Origin: Mycolicibacterium sphagni
GTDB taxonomy: Bacteria > Actinomycetota > Actinomycetes > Mycobacteriales > Mycobacteriaceae
Length of the DNA: 60,550 nt
Direction of reading: 5' to 3'
NCBI RefSeq assembly: GCF_002250655.1
Contig: NZ_NOZR01000034.1
Coordinates: forward strand, 1 to 60,550
Shown: one piece after another, positions 7,481 to 15,838 of the stretch
Numbering within the stretch: the stretch's first letter is position 1
Layout: the number at the start of each line of letters is the position of its first letter
Position numbers and translations under genes: made by a program
The notes under the pieces: model-generated
Database searches by the model: none
What the model was told of the DNA's origin: nothing
What the model saw: the letters and a program-made list of their open reading frames with translations, nothing else

Positions 7481-7602
7481 GGCGTCCGTGGTCTTTCTCG
7501 GGTAGAACCGATTCTCAGCCGACAGTAATGCCGACATGGCGGGCCGCGATGGACACCGCTCACCTGCGCTGCCGCACGATCAGCTGCGCGCCTTGCTGTG
7601 AG

Positions 7603-8415
7603 TCAGACGCTGAGCTTCGGAATGGAGTCGGGGGCACTGAAGTCGATCTGCGCAGCCGGGTTGGCGATCGCGGTGACCAGACCAGTTCCGAATGGGCCCA
7701 CATCGTCGTAGAGGGTTCCCGTGCCGACCGAGATCCCGTCCGACACCCAATGTGAGTCACCCTCTACACCAATGCTTTCCGACCGCGGAAGGCGACTCAG
7801 CGCGACGGTGAGATCGCCGTTGATGTAGCCGATGCCCTTGGTTCCCATATTGCTGACCAGGCTGGTCGCCTCGGCCACGATGACCGAGCGTACAAACGGG
7901 GTGATCTCGTGGCCAGCCACCACATCGATCGGGCTGTGGTAGACGCGCTTTCGCGAGGTGTTCTGGTGCGCCCCACCGGTGGGACTCCAGCCGGCGTCGT
8001 CGCTGCCGATGAAGAACCCATGGTCCTCGCCTTTCGGCGGCGGAGTGAACGAGGCTTTGCTCGCCCATTCCTCACCGGGCGGTGGCTCAGATTGGCGGTA
8101 CTGCACCAGGGTCGCCCGGGCCACGATCACCTCGCCCTGAATGACGTCGCACTCGGCATTGCGCACGCGGTGCCCGTCGCGAACTAGGCGCGACCGGACC
8201 ACTGTCGGGACTCGTTTGGCCGCCTTGAACAGGTCCACCGTGAGGCGGGCGGGCAGGAAGCCGGGTAAGCCGAACCGCTGCTCCAAGTTGAACGCGGCCA
8301 GGCCCACCACCGCCGGGCCGTTGAGCATGTCGGCGCCCCAGCGGCTTCGGGCGTTCTCCGTCGGATGGAAGATCCCGTCAGGATCGGAAATGAAATGCGC
8401 CGGTCGGGTGGCCAT
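7603..8415 (-). CDS. Acyl-CoA thioesterase family protein (double hotdog)
   Basis: The 270-aa protein begins MATRPAHFISDPDGIFHPTE and has the arrangement of TesB-like two-hotdog thioesterases: RWGADMLNGPAVVGLAAFNLEQRFG in the first half and SVIVAEATSLVSNMGTKGIGYINGDLTVALSR in the second, followed by HWVSDGISVGTGTLYDDVGPFG. It would hydrolyse acyl-CoA esters; the physiological substrate is unknown. The gene is divergent from the exporter gene at 8481. Start ATG at 8415 matches the family length. Confidence 0.75.
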   Translation of the reverse strand: MATRPAHFISDPDGIFHPTENARSRWGADMLNGPAVVGLAAFNLEQRFGLPGFLPARLTVDLFKAAKRVPTVVRSRLVRDGHRVRNAECDVIQGEVIVARATLVQYRQSEPPPGEEWASKASFTPPPKGEDHGFFIGSDDAGWSPTGGAHQNTSRKRVYHSPIDVVAGHEITPFVRSVIVAEATSLVSNMGTKGIGYINGDLTVALSRLPRSESIGVEGDSHWVSDGISVGTGTLYDDVGPFGTGLVTAIANPAAQIDFSAPDSIPKLSV

Positions 8416-8480
8416 CGGGGCATCCTCGCATAGCGCGCTCCGGTGCCAGCACCCGGATTCTTAGACGGCATAATCAACGG

Positions 8481-9932
8481 GTGTCAGATCCTGAGACGCG
8501 TGGCATCGGGTATCGCAGGCCCGGGCTGCTGGTGGCCACCCTGAGTGTCGTCGCGCTCACTGTCGCCGTCCTGCAGACCGGCGTCGTGCCGGTCCTGGGC
8601 GTGATGGCCCGACAGTTGCACGCCTCCCCCGTCGACGTCAGCTGGGCGGTGACCGCCAACCTGCTGGCCGCCGCGGCTTCCACACCGCTGATCGGCCGGC
8701 TGGCCGACCTGTACAGCAAGAAGCGGGTGTTGTTGGCGGTGCTCGCGGTGGTGCTCGGCGGCTCGCTGCTGGCCGCGCTGACGTCGTCGCTGCCGCTGCT
8801 GATCGCGGCAAGGGTGCTGCAGGGCGCCTCTTACGCGCTGTACCCGATCGGCGTGTCCATCCTGCGTGAGGAGTTGCCGGCCGACCGCCTCATGCGAGCG
8901 ATGGCGGTGCTGTCCGGCTCACTCGGCTTCGGCGGCGGGATGGGGCTTGTGGTCACCGGTCTGCTGATGCGCGGCGACGCCGGCTACCACCGGGTGTTCT
9001 GGCTGACGACGGCGTTCACCGTCATGGTGATCGTTGCCGTGTTGCTGGTTCTGCCCACGCGTCCGCGAAGCTCCGAGGGCACCGTCGACTGGGCCGGTGC
9101 AGCGGGCTTGGCGCTGGGGTTGTCGGCAATGCTGCTGGCAATCACCCAGGGCCACAGTTGGGGGTGGGTCTCGGCGCGCACGATCGGCAGCTTCGCCGCC
9201 GGGGTCGCCGTACTCAGCGTCTGGTGGTGGTGGGAACGCCGTTGCCGGCAACCGCTGGTGTCGACGACGATGCTGTCTCGCCGCCCGATCCTATTGACCA
9301 ACCTCGCGACCGTCCTGGTCGGTACGGGCCTGTACTTCGCCTTCCTTGGCCTGACCGATTTCGTCGAGGCGCCGGCGGGTAGCGGCTACGGATTCGGCGC
9401 GACGGTACTGGGCGCCAGCGTGGTATTTCTGCTGCCCGGCGCGCTCGCCGGCTTCGTCACCGCCGTGATCAGCGGACGCTACATCGATCGTTACGGCGCC
9501 CGAACGGTGCTGATGGTCGGCGCCGCCACGGGCGTGATCGGATTTGTCCTACTGGCCACCTGGCACGACCAGCCCTGGCAAGTGGTCGCGGCCGGTGTAC
9601 TGGCCAACGCGTACATCAGCCTGGCCTACGGCGCGCTGCCCGCACTTGTGGTTCGCGAAGTGGAAGCCGACGAAACCGGTGTCGCCACAAGCATGAACGC
9701 CATCGCACGGACGATCGGCAGCTCGATCGCCGCGGCGATCGTGGCGGTACTCCTGGGCCGATCCCAGCACGGCCACACCCCGGAGAGCAGCTTCATCATC
9801 ATCTTCGCCCTCGGCGCGATCACCGCGGGCGGGGCAATGCTGCTGATCGCTGTCACCCGGCCGCGGTTGCGGCCTCTTGCTTCGATCGACGACGTCAGCC
9901 AGTCCCGCGCCATGAACCACGAGTGGGGCTGA
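8481..9932 (+). CDS. MFS drug exporter, DHA2 family
   Basis: The 483-aa integral membrane protein has the 14-helix layout of EmrB/QacA-type proton-driven exporters. SWAVTANLLAAAASTPLIGRLADLYSKKRVLL is the conserved TM2-loop-TM3 region (motif A, GRLADLYSKKR). LIAARVLQGASYALYPIGVSILREELP corresponds to motifs B and C. The start is a GTG at 8481, only 65 bases from the divergent thioesterase start, so the two probably share a promoter region. Likely exports a hydrophobic drug or metabolite; the substrate is unknown. Confidence 0.9.
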   Translation: MSDPETRGIGYRRPGLLVATLSVVALTVAVLQTGVVPVLGVMARQLHASPVDVSWAVTANLLAAAASTPLIGRLADLYSKKRVLLAVLAVVLGGSLLAALTSSLPLLIAARVLQGASYALYPIGVSILREELPADRLMRAMAVLSGSLGFGGGMGLVVTGLLMRGDAGYHRVFWLTTAFTVMVIVAVLLVLPTRPRSSEGTVDWAGAAGLALGLSAMLLAITQGHSWGWVSARTIGSFAAGVAVLSVWWWWERRCRQPLVSTTMLSRRPILLTNLATVLVGTGLYFAFLGLTDFVEAPAGSGYGFGATVLGASVVFLLPGALAGFVTAVISGRYIDRYGARTVLMVGAATGVIGFVLLATWHDQPWQVVAAGVLANAYISLAYGALPALVVREVEADETGVATSMNAIARTIGSSIAAAIVAVLLGRSQHGHTPESSFIIIFALGAITAGGAMLLIAVTRPRLRPLASIDDVSQSRAMNHEWG

Positions 9933-9962
9933 GCCTCAGCGACTTTCACCCGATCACGGTAA

Positions 9963-11165
9963 TCAGCCGGTGACTCGGTCGACCAGTTCGCGGGCCAACG
10001 CGAACGCCGACGTGGCGGCCGGTGACGGGGCGTTGCGCACATGCGAGACATGACCGTCGCGGGAGATGACGAAGTCGTCGACCAGGGAGCCGTCGCGGCC
10101 CACCGCTTGTGCTCGCACACCGGCGTGCGAGCTGCCATCGAGGTCGTCCACCGTGAGGCCCGGCATGTAGCGCGCCGCAGCGGCGACGAACGCGCGCTTA
10201 CTGGCCGCCATCCGGATCTCGTCGAGGCCCACCCGCCAGTAGCGGCGTGCCACCCGCCAGGTGCCCGGCCAGGTCAGCGTCTCCCAGGAATCGCGAATAC
10301 TCAACCGGCGCAACGCGTATGCGTCGCGGGCGCCGACCATCATGGCGGTCGGCCCGAGGGTGACGTCGCCGGTGATGTGCTTGGTGATGTGCACCCCCAG
10401 GAACGGCAGTTCGGGGTTGGGCACCGGGTAGATCATCCCGTTGAGCCGGGGCTGCGCAGTGGGCCTGAGCCCCAGATAAGCCCCGCGGAACGGCACGATC
10501 TGCGGTTCGCGCGGTGCTCCCGCACGACGTGCGAGCCGGTCGGACCACAGCCCGGCGCAGGCGATCACGGTGCGGGCCCGCACCGGTCCACCCTCGGTGT
10601 GCACGACGGGATTCTCGGCGCCGTCGATCGCATCGACCGCAGTGCCGAAGCGTACCGACACGCCGACCGCCCTCAGCTCGTCGACGAGCGTCCTGGCCAC
10701 CGCGGGGTAGTCGACAATGCCGGTATTGGGTGCGTGAAGTGCCTGCACGCCAACAGCATTGGGCTCAATCTCGGCGATCTCCTCGGCGCCGATCCGGCGC
10801 AACCCGGGCACGGCGTTCGCGATGCCACGCTGCTCCAAATCGTCCAGGCGGCCCAACTCGTCCGCTGACAGGGCGACGATGAGCTTGCCGCAGCGCTCAT
10901 GGCTGATCACGTTGTGCTGGCAATACTCGTACATCAGTCGGGCACCCTCGACGCACAGGCGGGCCTTCAGCGATCCCGGCTGGTAGTAGATCCCGCCGTG
11001 GATCACCCCCGAATTGTGGCCGGTCTGATGACACGCCGGGGCGGCCTCGCGCTCCAGGACGAGAACCGAGTCTGCGGGCCGGCGTGTGGTCCACTCTCTG
11101 GCCACAGCCAGACCGACTATGCCCGCACCGACAACTACCAGGTCATGCACACCAGCAGAAACCAT
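9963..11165 (-). CDS. lhgO: L-2-hydroxyglutarate oxidase
   Basis: A FAD-dependent oxidoreductase of about 400 aa with a DAO-type Rossmann start (LVVVGAGIVGLAVAREWTTRRP). The LhgO/L2HGDH signature HQTGHNSGVIHGGIYYQPGSLKARLCVEGARLMYEYC and the C-terminal AGVRAQAVGRDGSLVDDFVI block are both present. These enzymes oxidise L-2-hydroxyglutarate to 2-oxoglutarate. ATG 11165 is preferred; a TTG at 11174 would overlap the stop of the mechanosensitive channel gene by 4 bases. It is likely the third gene of the cyclase-channel transcript. Confidence 0.88.
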   Translation of the reverse strand: MVSAGVHDLVVVGAGIVGLAVAREWTTRRPADSVLVLEREAAPACHQTGHNSGVIHGGIYYQPGSLKARLCVEGARLMYEYCQHNVISHERCGKLIVALSADELGRLDDLEQRGIANAVPGLRRIGAEEIAEIEPNAVGVQALHAPNTGIVDYPAVARTLVDELRAVGVSVRFGTAVDAIDGAENPVVHTEGGPVRARTVIACAGLWSDRLARRAGAPREPQIVPFRGAYLGLRPTAQPRLNGMIYPVPNPELPFLGVHITKHITGDVTLGPTAMMVGARDAYALRRLSIRDSWETLTWPGTWRVARRYWRVGLDEIRMAASKRAFVAAAARYMPGLTVDDLDGSSHAGVRAQAVGRDGSLVDDFVISRDGHVSHVRNAPSPAATSAFALARELVDRVTG

Positions 11166-11170
11166 GTCGC

Positions 11171-12586
11171 TCAATCAATGTCCACTTCGGTCGTCTGATC
11201 CAGTGCACGAAGGACGTGCTTGCGTCGTTCCTCGATGGTCCGGCCCAACTCTTGCTGAAGGCGCGGATTGCGCTGTACCAACTCGGCGATCTTGTCCCGG
11301 CCGACGAATACCGCGGTGACCTCCCCGACCGCGTAGGCGGACCCGAGAACCGGCTGACGGGTCAGCGTGGACTGCCCGAGGAAGGAACCTTCATCCTGGG
11401 TCCAGGCGACCACCTCGGAGCCGTCTTCCATGATCGCGTTCATCTGCACGGCGCCCGCCAGGACGAATGTCATCCCGGCAGGGGTCTCGCCCGCCCGTTG
11501 CATCCGCTCTCCGTCGGCGTAGCACTCGATTCTCGCGTGCTCGACCAGATCCTCGTGCTCGTCACGGGTCAACCGAAACGTCGGACCGACGACCTTGAAG
11601 ATGGCCTCTTCAACCCGCTCCGATGTGGAGAACGAGTCGTCGGCTTCGTCGAGGTGCAGCCCCTCGCGGCGCGCGGCGTACCAGATCCAGCGCCGGAATC
11701 TGGCTTTGGCCTTGCCGTCTTCGGCCGGCGATATGAGCGGGATTTTCGTCCGGTACTGCATCCCGCCGAGCGGCACGGTGTTGGGGTTTCGGCTCGGGTC
11801 GCGCTGGGGAAGCTCCGATGCCGCGAGGGTGAGCATGGCGCATACCCGTTCGGGTGGATCGTCGTGGGCGAAGACGGTCTCCACTTCGCACGTGTGTTTA
11901 CCTTCGGGGCGGCTGAGGTTGGTGAATGACGCCGCGGCGAGCACCGAGTTCGGGGTGATCTGCAGCCCGGTGCTGGTTTCGAGATGGATAGCGCGCCAGT
12001 TCACTTCCACCACACGGCCCTTGGCCTGAGGTGTCTGCAACCAGTCGCCCAGCCGGAACGGCTGCTCAAAGAGCATCAACAACCCGGAGATGATCTGTCC
12101 CACCGAGTTCTGCAGCGTCAAGCCGACGACGATCGAAGTGATCCCCAGCGCGGTGAACAATCCTTTGACGTTGGCGCCCCAGATGTAGGCGAAGATCATC
12201 GCCAGGCCTACGGCGATGATAACGAAACGCACCACGTCGAGGAAGATCGACGGCATCCGTTTGCGCCAGGAGCCGTCGGGCGCGCTCTGGAACAGTGCCG
12301 CATTGATTCCCGACAGCATCAGCACCAGCACCACGAAGGCCGCGAGTGTGGAGACGACCCGTACCGACGTCGCGTGCGGCGGAACCCGGTTGGCCTCCAG
12401 CATCAAGAGCAGCAGCGCGGCGAGCGGCAGCAAGTAATTTCGCAGGATTGTGACTGGCCGCAGCAGCACACTTTGCCTGCGCTGCAACGCGTGTTGCCAC
12501 TCGGTCAGCGCAACAAGGCCCAGCGGCAAACCGACCGCGATCCCAACCGCCCAGTAAAACCACGCTGAGGAGAATATGTCCGACAT
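11171..12586 (-). CDS. MscS-family channel with cyclic-nucleotide-binding domain
   Basis: The 471-aa protein has about four N-terminal membrane helices and a pore-lining MscS segment (GITSIVVGLTLQNSVGQIIS, about 148-167). The MscS beta domain (RLGDWLQTPQAKGRVVEVNWRAIHLET) and a C-terminal CNB domain (about 335-455) follow. This is the bCNG-type architecture also found in M. tuberculosis Rv2434c. In the CNB phosphate-binding cassette (FLGQSTLTRQPVLGSAYA) the usual Glu is Gln405 and the usual Arg is Gly415, so classical cAMP binding is doubtful. Its start overlaps the cyclase-like gene's stop (TGATG), which strongly suggests a functional pair. Confidence 0.9.
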   Translation of the reverse strand: MSDIFSSAWFYWAVGIAVGLPLGLVALTEWQHALQRRQSVLLRPVTILRNYLLPLAALLLLMLEANRVPPHATSVRVVSTLAAFVVLVLMLSGINAALFQSAPDGSWRKRMPSIFLDVVRFVIIAVGLAMIFAYIWGANVKGLFTALGITSIVVGLTLQNSVGQIISGLLMLFEQPFRLGDWLQTPQAKGRVVEVNWRAIHLETSTGLQITPNSVLAAASFTNLSRPEGKHTCEVETVFAHDDPPERVCAMLTLAASELPQRDPSRNPNTVPLGGMQYRTKIPLISPAEDGKAKARFRRWIWYAARREGLHLDEADDSFSTSERVEEAIFKVVGPTFRLTRDEHEDLVEHARIECYADGERMQRAGETPAGMTFVLAGAVQMNAIMEDGSEVVAWTQDEGSFLGQSTLTRQPVLGSAYAVGEVTAVFVGRDKIAELVQRNPRLQQELGRTIEERRKHVLRALDQTTEVDID

Positions 12587-14808
12587 CAGCGACGCTCCGA
12601 GAGTCGCCAGATCGGTTGCGCCTGACCGTCAACCAGCGTTGTTCCCGCTGACTCGAACCGCATCGTCTCCTGCAGGACGTCGTGAACGCTGGACGTCACG
12701 TAGATTCCGGGTTGCGGTGAGCCATCCTTGATCTGGTGGGCCAGGTTGACGACGGAACCCCACATGTCGTAGACCACGGAAGGCCGGCCGAGCAGACCGC
12801 TGCTCACAGCGCCGGTGTCGACGCCCGCGCGCACGCTGAGGTCGTTGCCGGTCTCGTTGTTGAACCGGCTGACGATCTGCTGGCACTCCAACGCGAAATC
12901 CAACGTCCTGCGCACGTTGTCCAACCGTGGGATGGTGAGGCCGCAACTCGCCAGGTATCCGTTGCGCACGGTACGAACGGTTTCCATTCCGAGAGTCTCT
13001 GCGGCCGCATCGATCTGGCGGATCAATTCGTTGATCAACGTCAACGATGCGTCGGGGGTCAATTCGGCCTGAAGTCGATCGAGCCCGATGATGTCGGCGA
13101 AGATGACCGTCACATTCTGGTGCTCGACGGCGATGGTCTCCTCACCCTGCTTGAACCGCTCGGCGAGCGATTCTGGCATCAGTGAGCGCAACAGCTGGTC
13201 GTTTTCTTTGCGCTGCTGGTTGAGCAGATCTTCCTTGACCGTCAGGCTGCGACCCATCTCGTTGAAAGCTTCTGTCAGATCACCGATTTCGTCGCGAGTA
13301 TCGACGGGGATGGTGACGTTGTAGTCGCCGGCGCTGATGCGTTGCGCACCGGTTTCCAGGCGTCTGATCGGTCGTACGAATATCTGAGCCAAATAGATCG
13401 GCAACAGGCACACCACGAAGATGATCCCGGTAGTGACCAAAACCATGATCTTGGTGAACGACGTTTCGCGAGCGAACGCCTCGCTGGTATCAACTTTCGC
13501 AACGATCGACCAATGTAGGTCCGAGTCCTTGATCACCACGGGCGCGTAAGCCTGAAGCGTGTCCTGCCCCAGGTAGTCCTGAGTGATGATAGTTCCGGTC
13601 TCGCCTTTTTGGGCGTTGCGGGTCGCCGCCGAGGTCATCGGCTGAACCAACGTGGTGCCACCCTGCCGAATCGCCATGTCGGCGACGTCAGGAGGCGTGC
13701 CGGCGTCGACGACATCGGCCTTGTACTGCTGAGGATTCTCCAGGAAGAGACGCGAATCAGATCGCATCAATTCGTCGGGGCCACCCAACACCGTCTCGCC
13801 GGTGTCGCCCATACCGACTTGCCGCCACTGCTTGTCGAACGTCATCAACCGGTTGATCTTGGTGATCGGGAACTGTAGCGCCAGCACCCCGGACGCGCGG
13901 CCGTCCTTGAGTATCGGGGCCACCATCCACGCGGTCGGCTGCATTTCGGCCGGCTGATAGAACTCGAAATCGGTGAACCCGACATAGTCGAGGGTGTTGG
14001 ACGACATCGCCTTCAGATACGCCGCGTGGAGCTTGGATCCGGCATAGGGGCCATCGACGATGTTCGTACCGAGGTCGACATCCTTGTAGGCGCTGTAGAC
14101 GACGTTGCCCCGCCCGTCGATCAGAAGCGCGTCCTGGAACTCGTAGCGTGTCGTGATCTGCCGGAAGAAGTCCTGGTACTGAGCATTGGCCGCTGACCAC
14201 GCGCTTCCATCGTGGGCGTCATCCAGACTGATGGCATATTGATCGCCGTCATCGAGATTGAGGGGCCTCTTCGCGGTGTAGTTGGCTTGCAGGTATCGCT
14301 GGGCGTTGGATCTCGGAAGCACGGCGGTGGGGTCAAGCTTCGTGCCGCTGTATTGTTCGACCTCTTTGATGAAGCCGTTGTCGTAGTAGTCGGCGATCGA
14401 CTGCGATTGCTCTGGGCTGATCTGGGCGTTCGCCAGTTGGTCGAATCCCGCGGTGAACGCCTCGAGCGCGCTGCGAGCGACCACTCCGTGGGTATAAATG
14501 ATCAGCGAATTTCTGAGATCCGTGATCTGAGAGGTCAACTCGCGTGTCTGGGACTCCCGCACCTCGGTCAACCGGCTGAACACGGCGTCGCGCATCTCAC
14601 TGCGCCCGGCCTGGAACGCGATACCACCGATCACCACCGAGGCGACCACGGTGCAGAGCACCATCATCAGGATCAATTTGGAGAGAATGCTGACGTGGGC
14701 CAGGAGCCGGCGACGGCGGAAACGGTCCAGACGTGTGCGCTGCACATCAGCCGCCGGGTCCCCTTCGGTGACCGCCTCGGCAGCGTCCTGTTCAGACACC
14801 TGCGTCAT
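12586..14808 (-). CDS. Membrane class III cyclase-like protein with Cache and HAMP domains
   Basis: The 740-aa protein has TM1 (about 45-66), a large extracytoplasmic sensor of double-Cache type, TM2 (about 454-476), HAMP (to about 528) and a C-terminal class III cyclase homology domain. The first metal Asp is present (VIFADIIG, D572), but the second is replaced in RTVRNGY (N616, preceded by Arg instead of Gly). The substrate Lys is Arg612. The transition-state Asn is kept (N688), but its Arg partner is Gln692. The order resembles Rv2435c. It may be a pseudocyclase that signals to the channel. ATG 14808 has an AAGGG ribosome site; a GTG at 14850 would add 14 residues. Confidence 0.88.
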   Translation of the reverse strand: MTQVSEQDAAEAVTEGDPAADVQRTRLDRFRRRRLLAHVSILSKLILMMVLCTVVASVVIGGIAFQAGRSEMRDAVFSRLTEVRESQTRELTSQITDLRNSLIIYTHGVVARSALEAFTAGFDQLANAQISPEQSQSIADYYDNGFIKEVEQYSGTKLDPTAVLPRSNAQRYLQANYTAKRPLNLDDGDQYAISLDDAHDGSAWSAANAQYQDFFRQITTRYEFQDALLIDGRGNVVYSAYKDVDLGTNIVDGPYAGSKLHAAYLKAMSSNTLDYVGFTDFEFYQPAEMQPTAWMVAPILKDGRASGVLALQFPITKINRLMTFDKQWRQVGMGDTGETVLGGPDELMRSDSRLFLENPQQYKADVVDAGTPPDVADMAIRQGGTTLVQPMTSAATRNAQKGETGTIITQDYLGQDTLQAYAPVVIKDSDLHWSIVAKVDTSEAFARETSFTKIMVLVTTGIIFVVCLLPIYLAQIFVRPIRRLETGAQRISAGDYNVTIPVDTRDEIGDLTEAFNEMGRSLTVKEDLLNQQRKENDQLLRSLMPESLAERFKQGEETIAVEHQNVTVIFADIIGLDRLQAELTPDASLTLINELIRQIDAAAETLGMETVRTVRNGYLASCGLTIPRLDNVRRTLDFALECQQIVSRFNNETGNDLSVRAGVDTGAVSSGLLGRPSVVYDMWGSVVNLAHQIKDGSPQPGIYVTSSVHDVLQETMRFESAGTTLVDGQAQPIWRLSERR

Positions 14809-14977
14809 AGGCATCCCTTCGCCCGCCACGACCCGAAAGGCACGGGTCACCGAGCAGATTACCGCACCATGTGACCAATGAGGCTGCTGTGAACAACGAT
14901 GAATCCGTTCATGTCGCGGCTCGCCTACCGGTACACCCGGTTGCCATCCCGGCCGCTGCGGTGTTCGGATAGCAACC

Positions 14978-15832
14978 GTGGATACGACTTACGAGGGCAC
15001 CCAGCGCGAGATCTCCACCGAGAAAGGCGTTCTGCGCTATCACGAAGCCGGCGACGGCCCCCCTCTGCTCCTGCTGCACGGCTCGGGCCCCGGCGTCACC
15101 GGCTGGCGCAACTTCCGCGGCAACCTGGGATTCTTCGCCCAGCACTACCGGTGCCTGGTGCTGGAATTCCCAGGATTCGGGGTGAGCGACGATTTCGGTG
15201 GCCATCCGATGCTCGACGCCCAGGCCGCGGTGCCGGCGTTCGTCGATGCGCTGGGCCTGGAACGGGTGGATGTGATCGGTAACTCCATGGGCGGCGGTGT
15301 CGGCATCAACTTCGCGATCAACCATCGCGACCGGGTCGGCAAGCTGGTGACCATCGGCGGTATCGGCACCAACATCTTCAGCCCAGGTCCCAGCGAAGGG
15401 ATCCGGCTGCTGCAGGAGTTCACCGAGGACCCCACCCGCCAGCGGCTCGTCGACTGGCTCAATTCGATGGTCTACGACCCGGCGCTGGTGACCGAGCAAC
15501 TCATCGAGGAACGCTGGGCGCTGGCAACCGACCCCGAGACTCTGGCCAGTGCGCGGCGTATGTACGGCAAGGCCGCGTTCGCGGGGATGACGAAGATGAT
15601 GCGCAACGCCGATTTCCCGCTGCCCTGGGCCATCATGCACAAGGTGAAGGCGCCCACGCTGCTGACGTGGGGGCGCGACGATCGGGTCAGTCCTTTGGAC
15701 ATGGCGCTGATCCCGATGCGCACCATCGAGAACGCCGAGTTGCACGTGTTCCCGAACTGCGGGCACTGGGTGATGATCGAAGCCAAGCAGGCGTTCGAGA
15801 GCACCGTGATGAGCTTCCTGCACCGGGACTAG
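14978..15832 (+). CDS. Alpha/beta hydrolase, meta-cleavage product hydrolase (HsaD/BphD-like)
   Basis: The 284-aa hydrolase has the C-C hydrolase hallmarks LLLHGSGPGVTGWRNFRGNL (oxyanion region), nucleophile elbow GNSMGG (Ser103), acid Asp235 in WGRDDRVSP and His263 in NCGHWVMIE. Length and HGSGPG motif match HsaD/BphD enzymes, which cleave the ring-fission product made by extradiol dioxygenases. Two such dioxygenases lie in this island (18765, 29236), and there is no second hydrolase copy. The start is GTG at 14978. It converges on the BVMO gene six bases away. Confidence 0.85.
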   Translation: MDTTYEGTQREISTEKGVLRYHEAGDGPPLLLLHGSGPGVTGWRNFRGNLGFFAQHYRCLVLEFPGFGVSDDFGGHPMLDAQAAVPAFVDALGLERVDVIGNSMGGGVGINFAINHRDRVGKLVTIGGIGTNIFSPGPSEGIRLLQEFTEDPTRQRLVDWLNSMVYDPALVTEQLIEERWALATDPETLASARRMYGKAAFAGMTKMMRNADFPLPWAIMHKVKAPTLLTWGRDDRVSPLDMALIPMRTIENAELHVFPNCGHWVMIEAKQAFESTVMSFLHRD

Positions 15833-15838
15833 CCCGCC

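Larger units (their letters stand above)
7163..7602. other. 440-base intergenic region with repeats and hairpins
   Basis: No gene is convincing here. The region holds three 24-base tandem repeats next to the sulfurtransferase start (7175-7246) and two consecutive hairpins downstream of the thioesterase gene (7411-7443 and 7457-7480). It probably combines the promoter/leader of the left gene with the 3' end of the right gene, both on the minus strand. Confidence 0.5.

Noticed and set aside
7163..7537. N-terminal extension of the sulfurtransferase through the 24-base repeats
   Set aside because: It would add three repeats of RRGPTQKH-like residues with no domain, while ATG 7162 has a good ribosome site.
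14927..14941. ACCGG-TACAC-CCGGT inverted repeat upstream of the HsaD-like gene
   Set aside because: Five-base arms in GC-rich DNA are expected by chance; too weak to call an operator.
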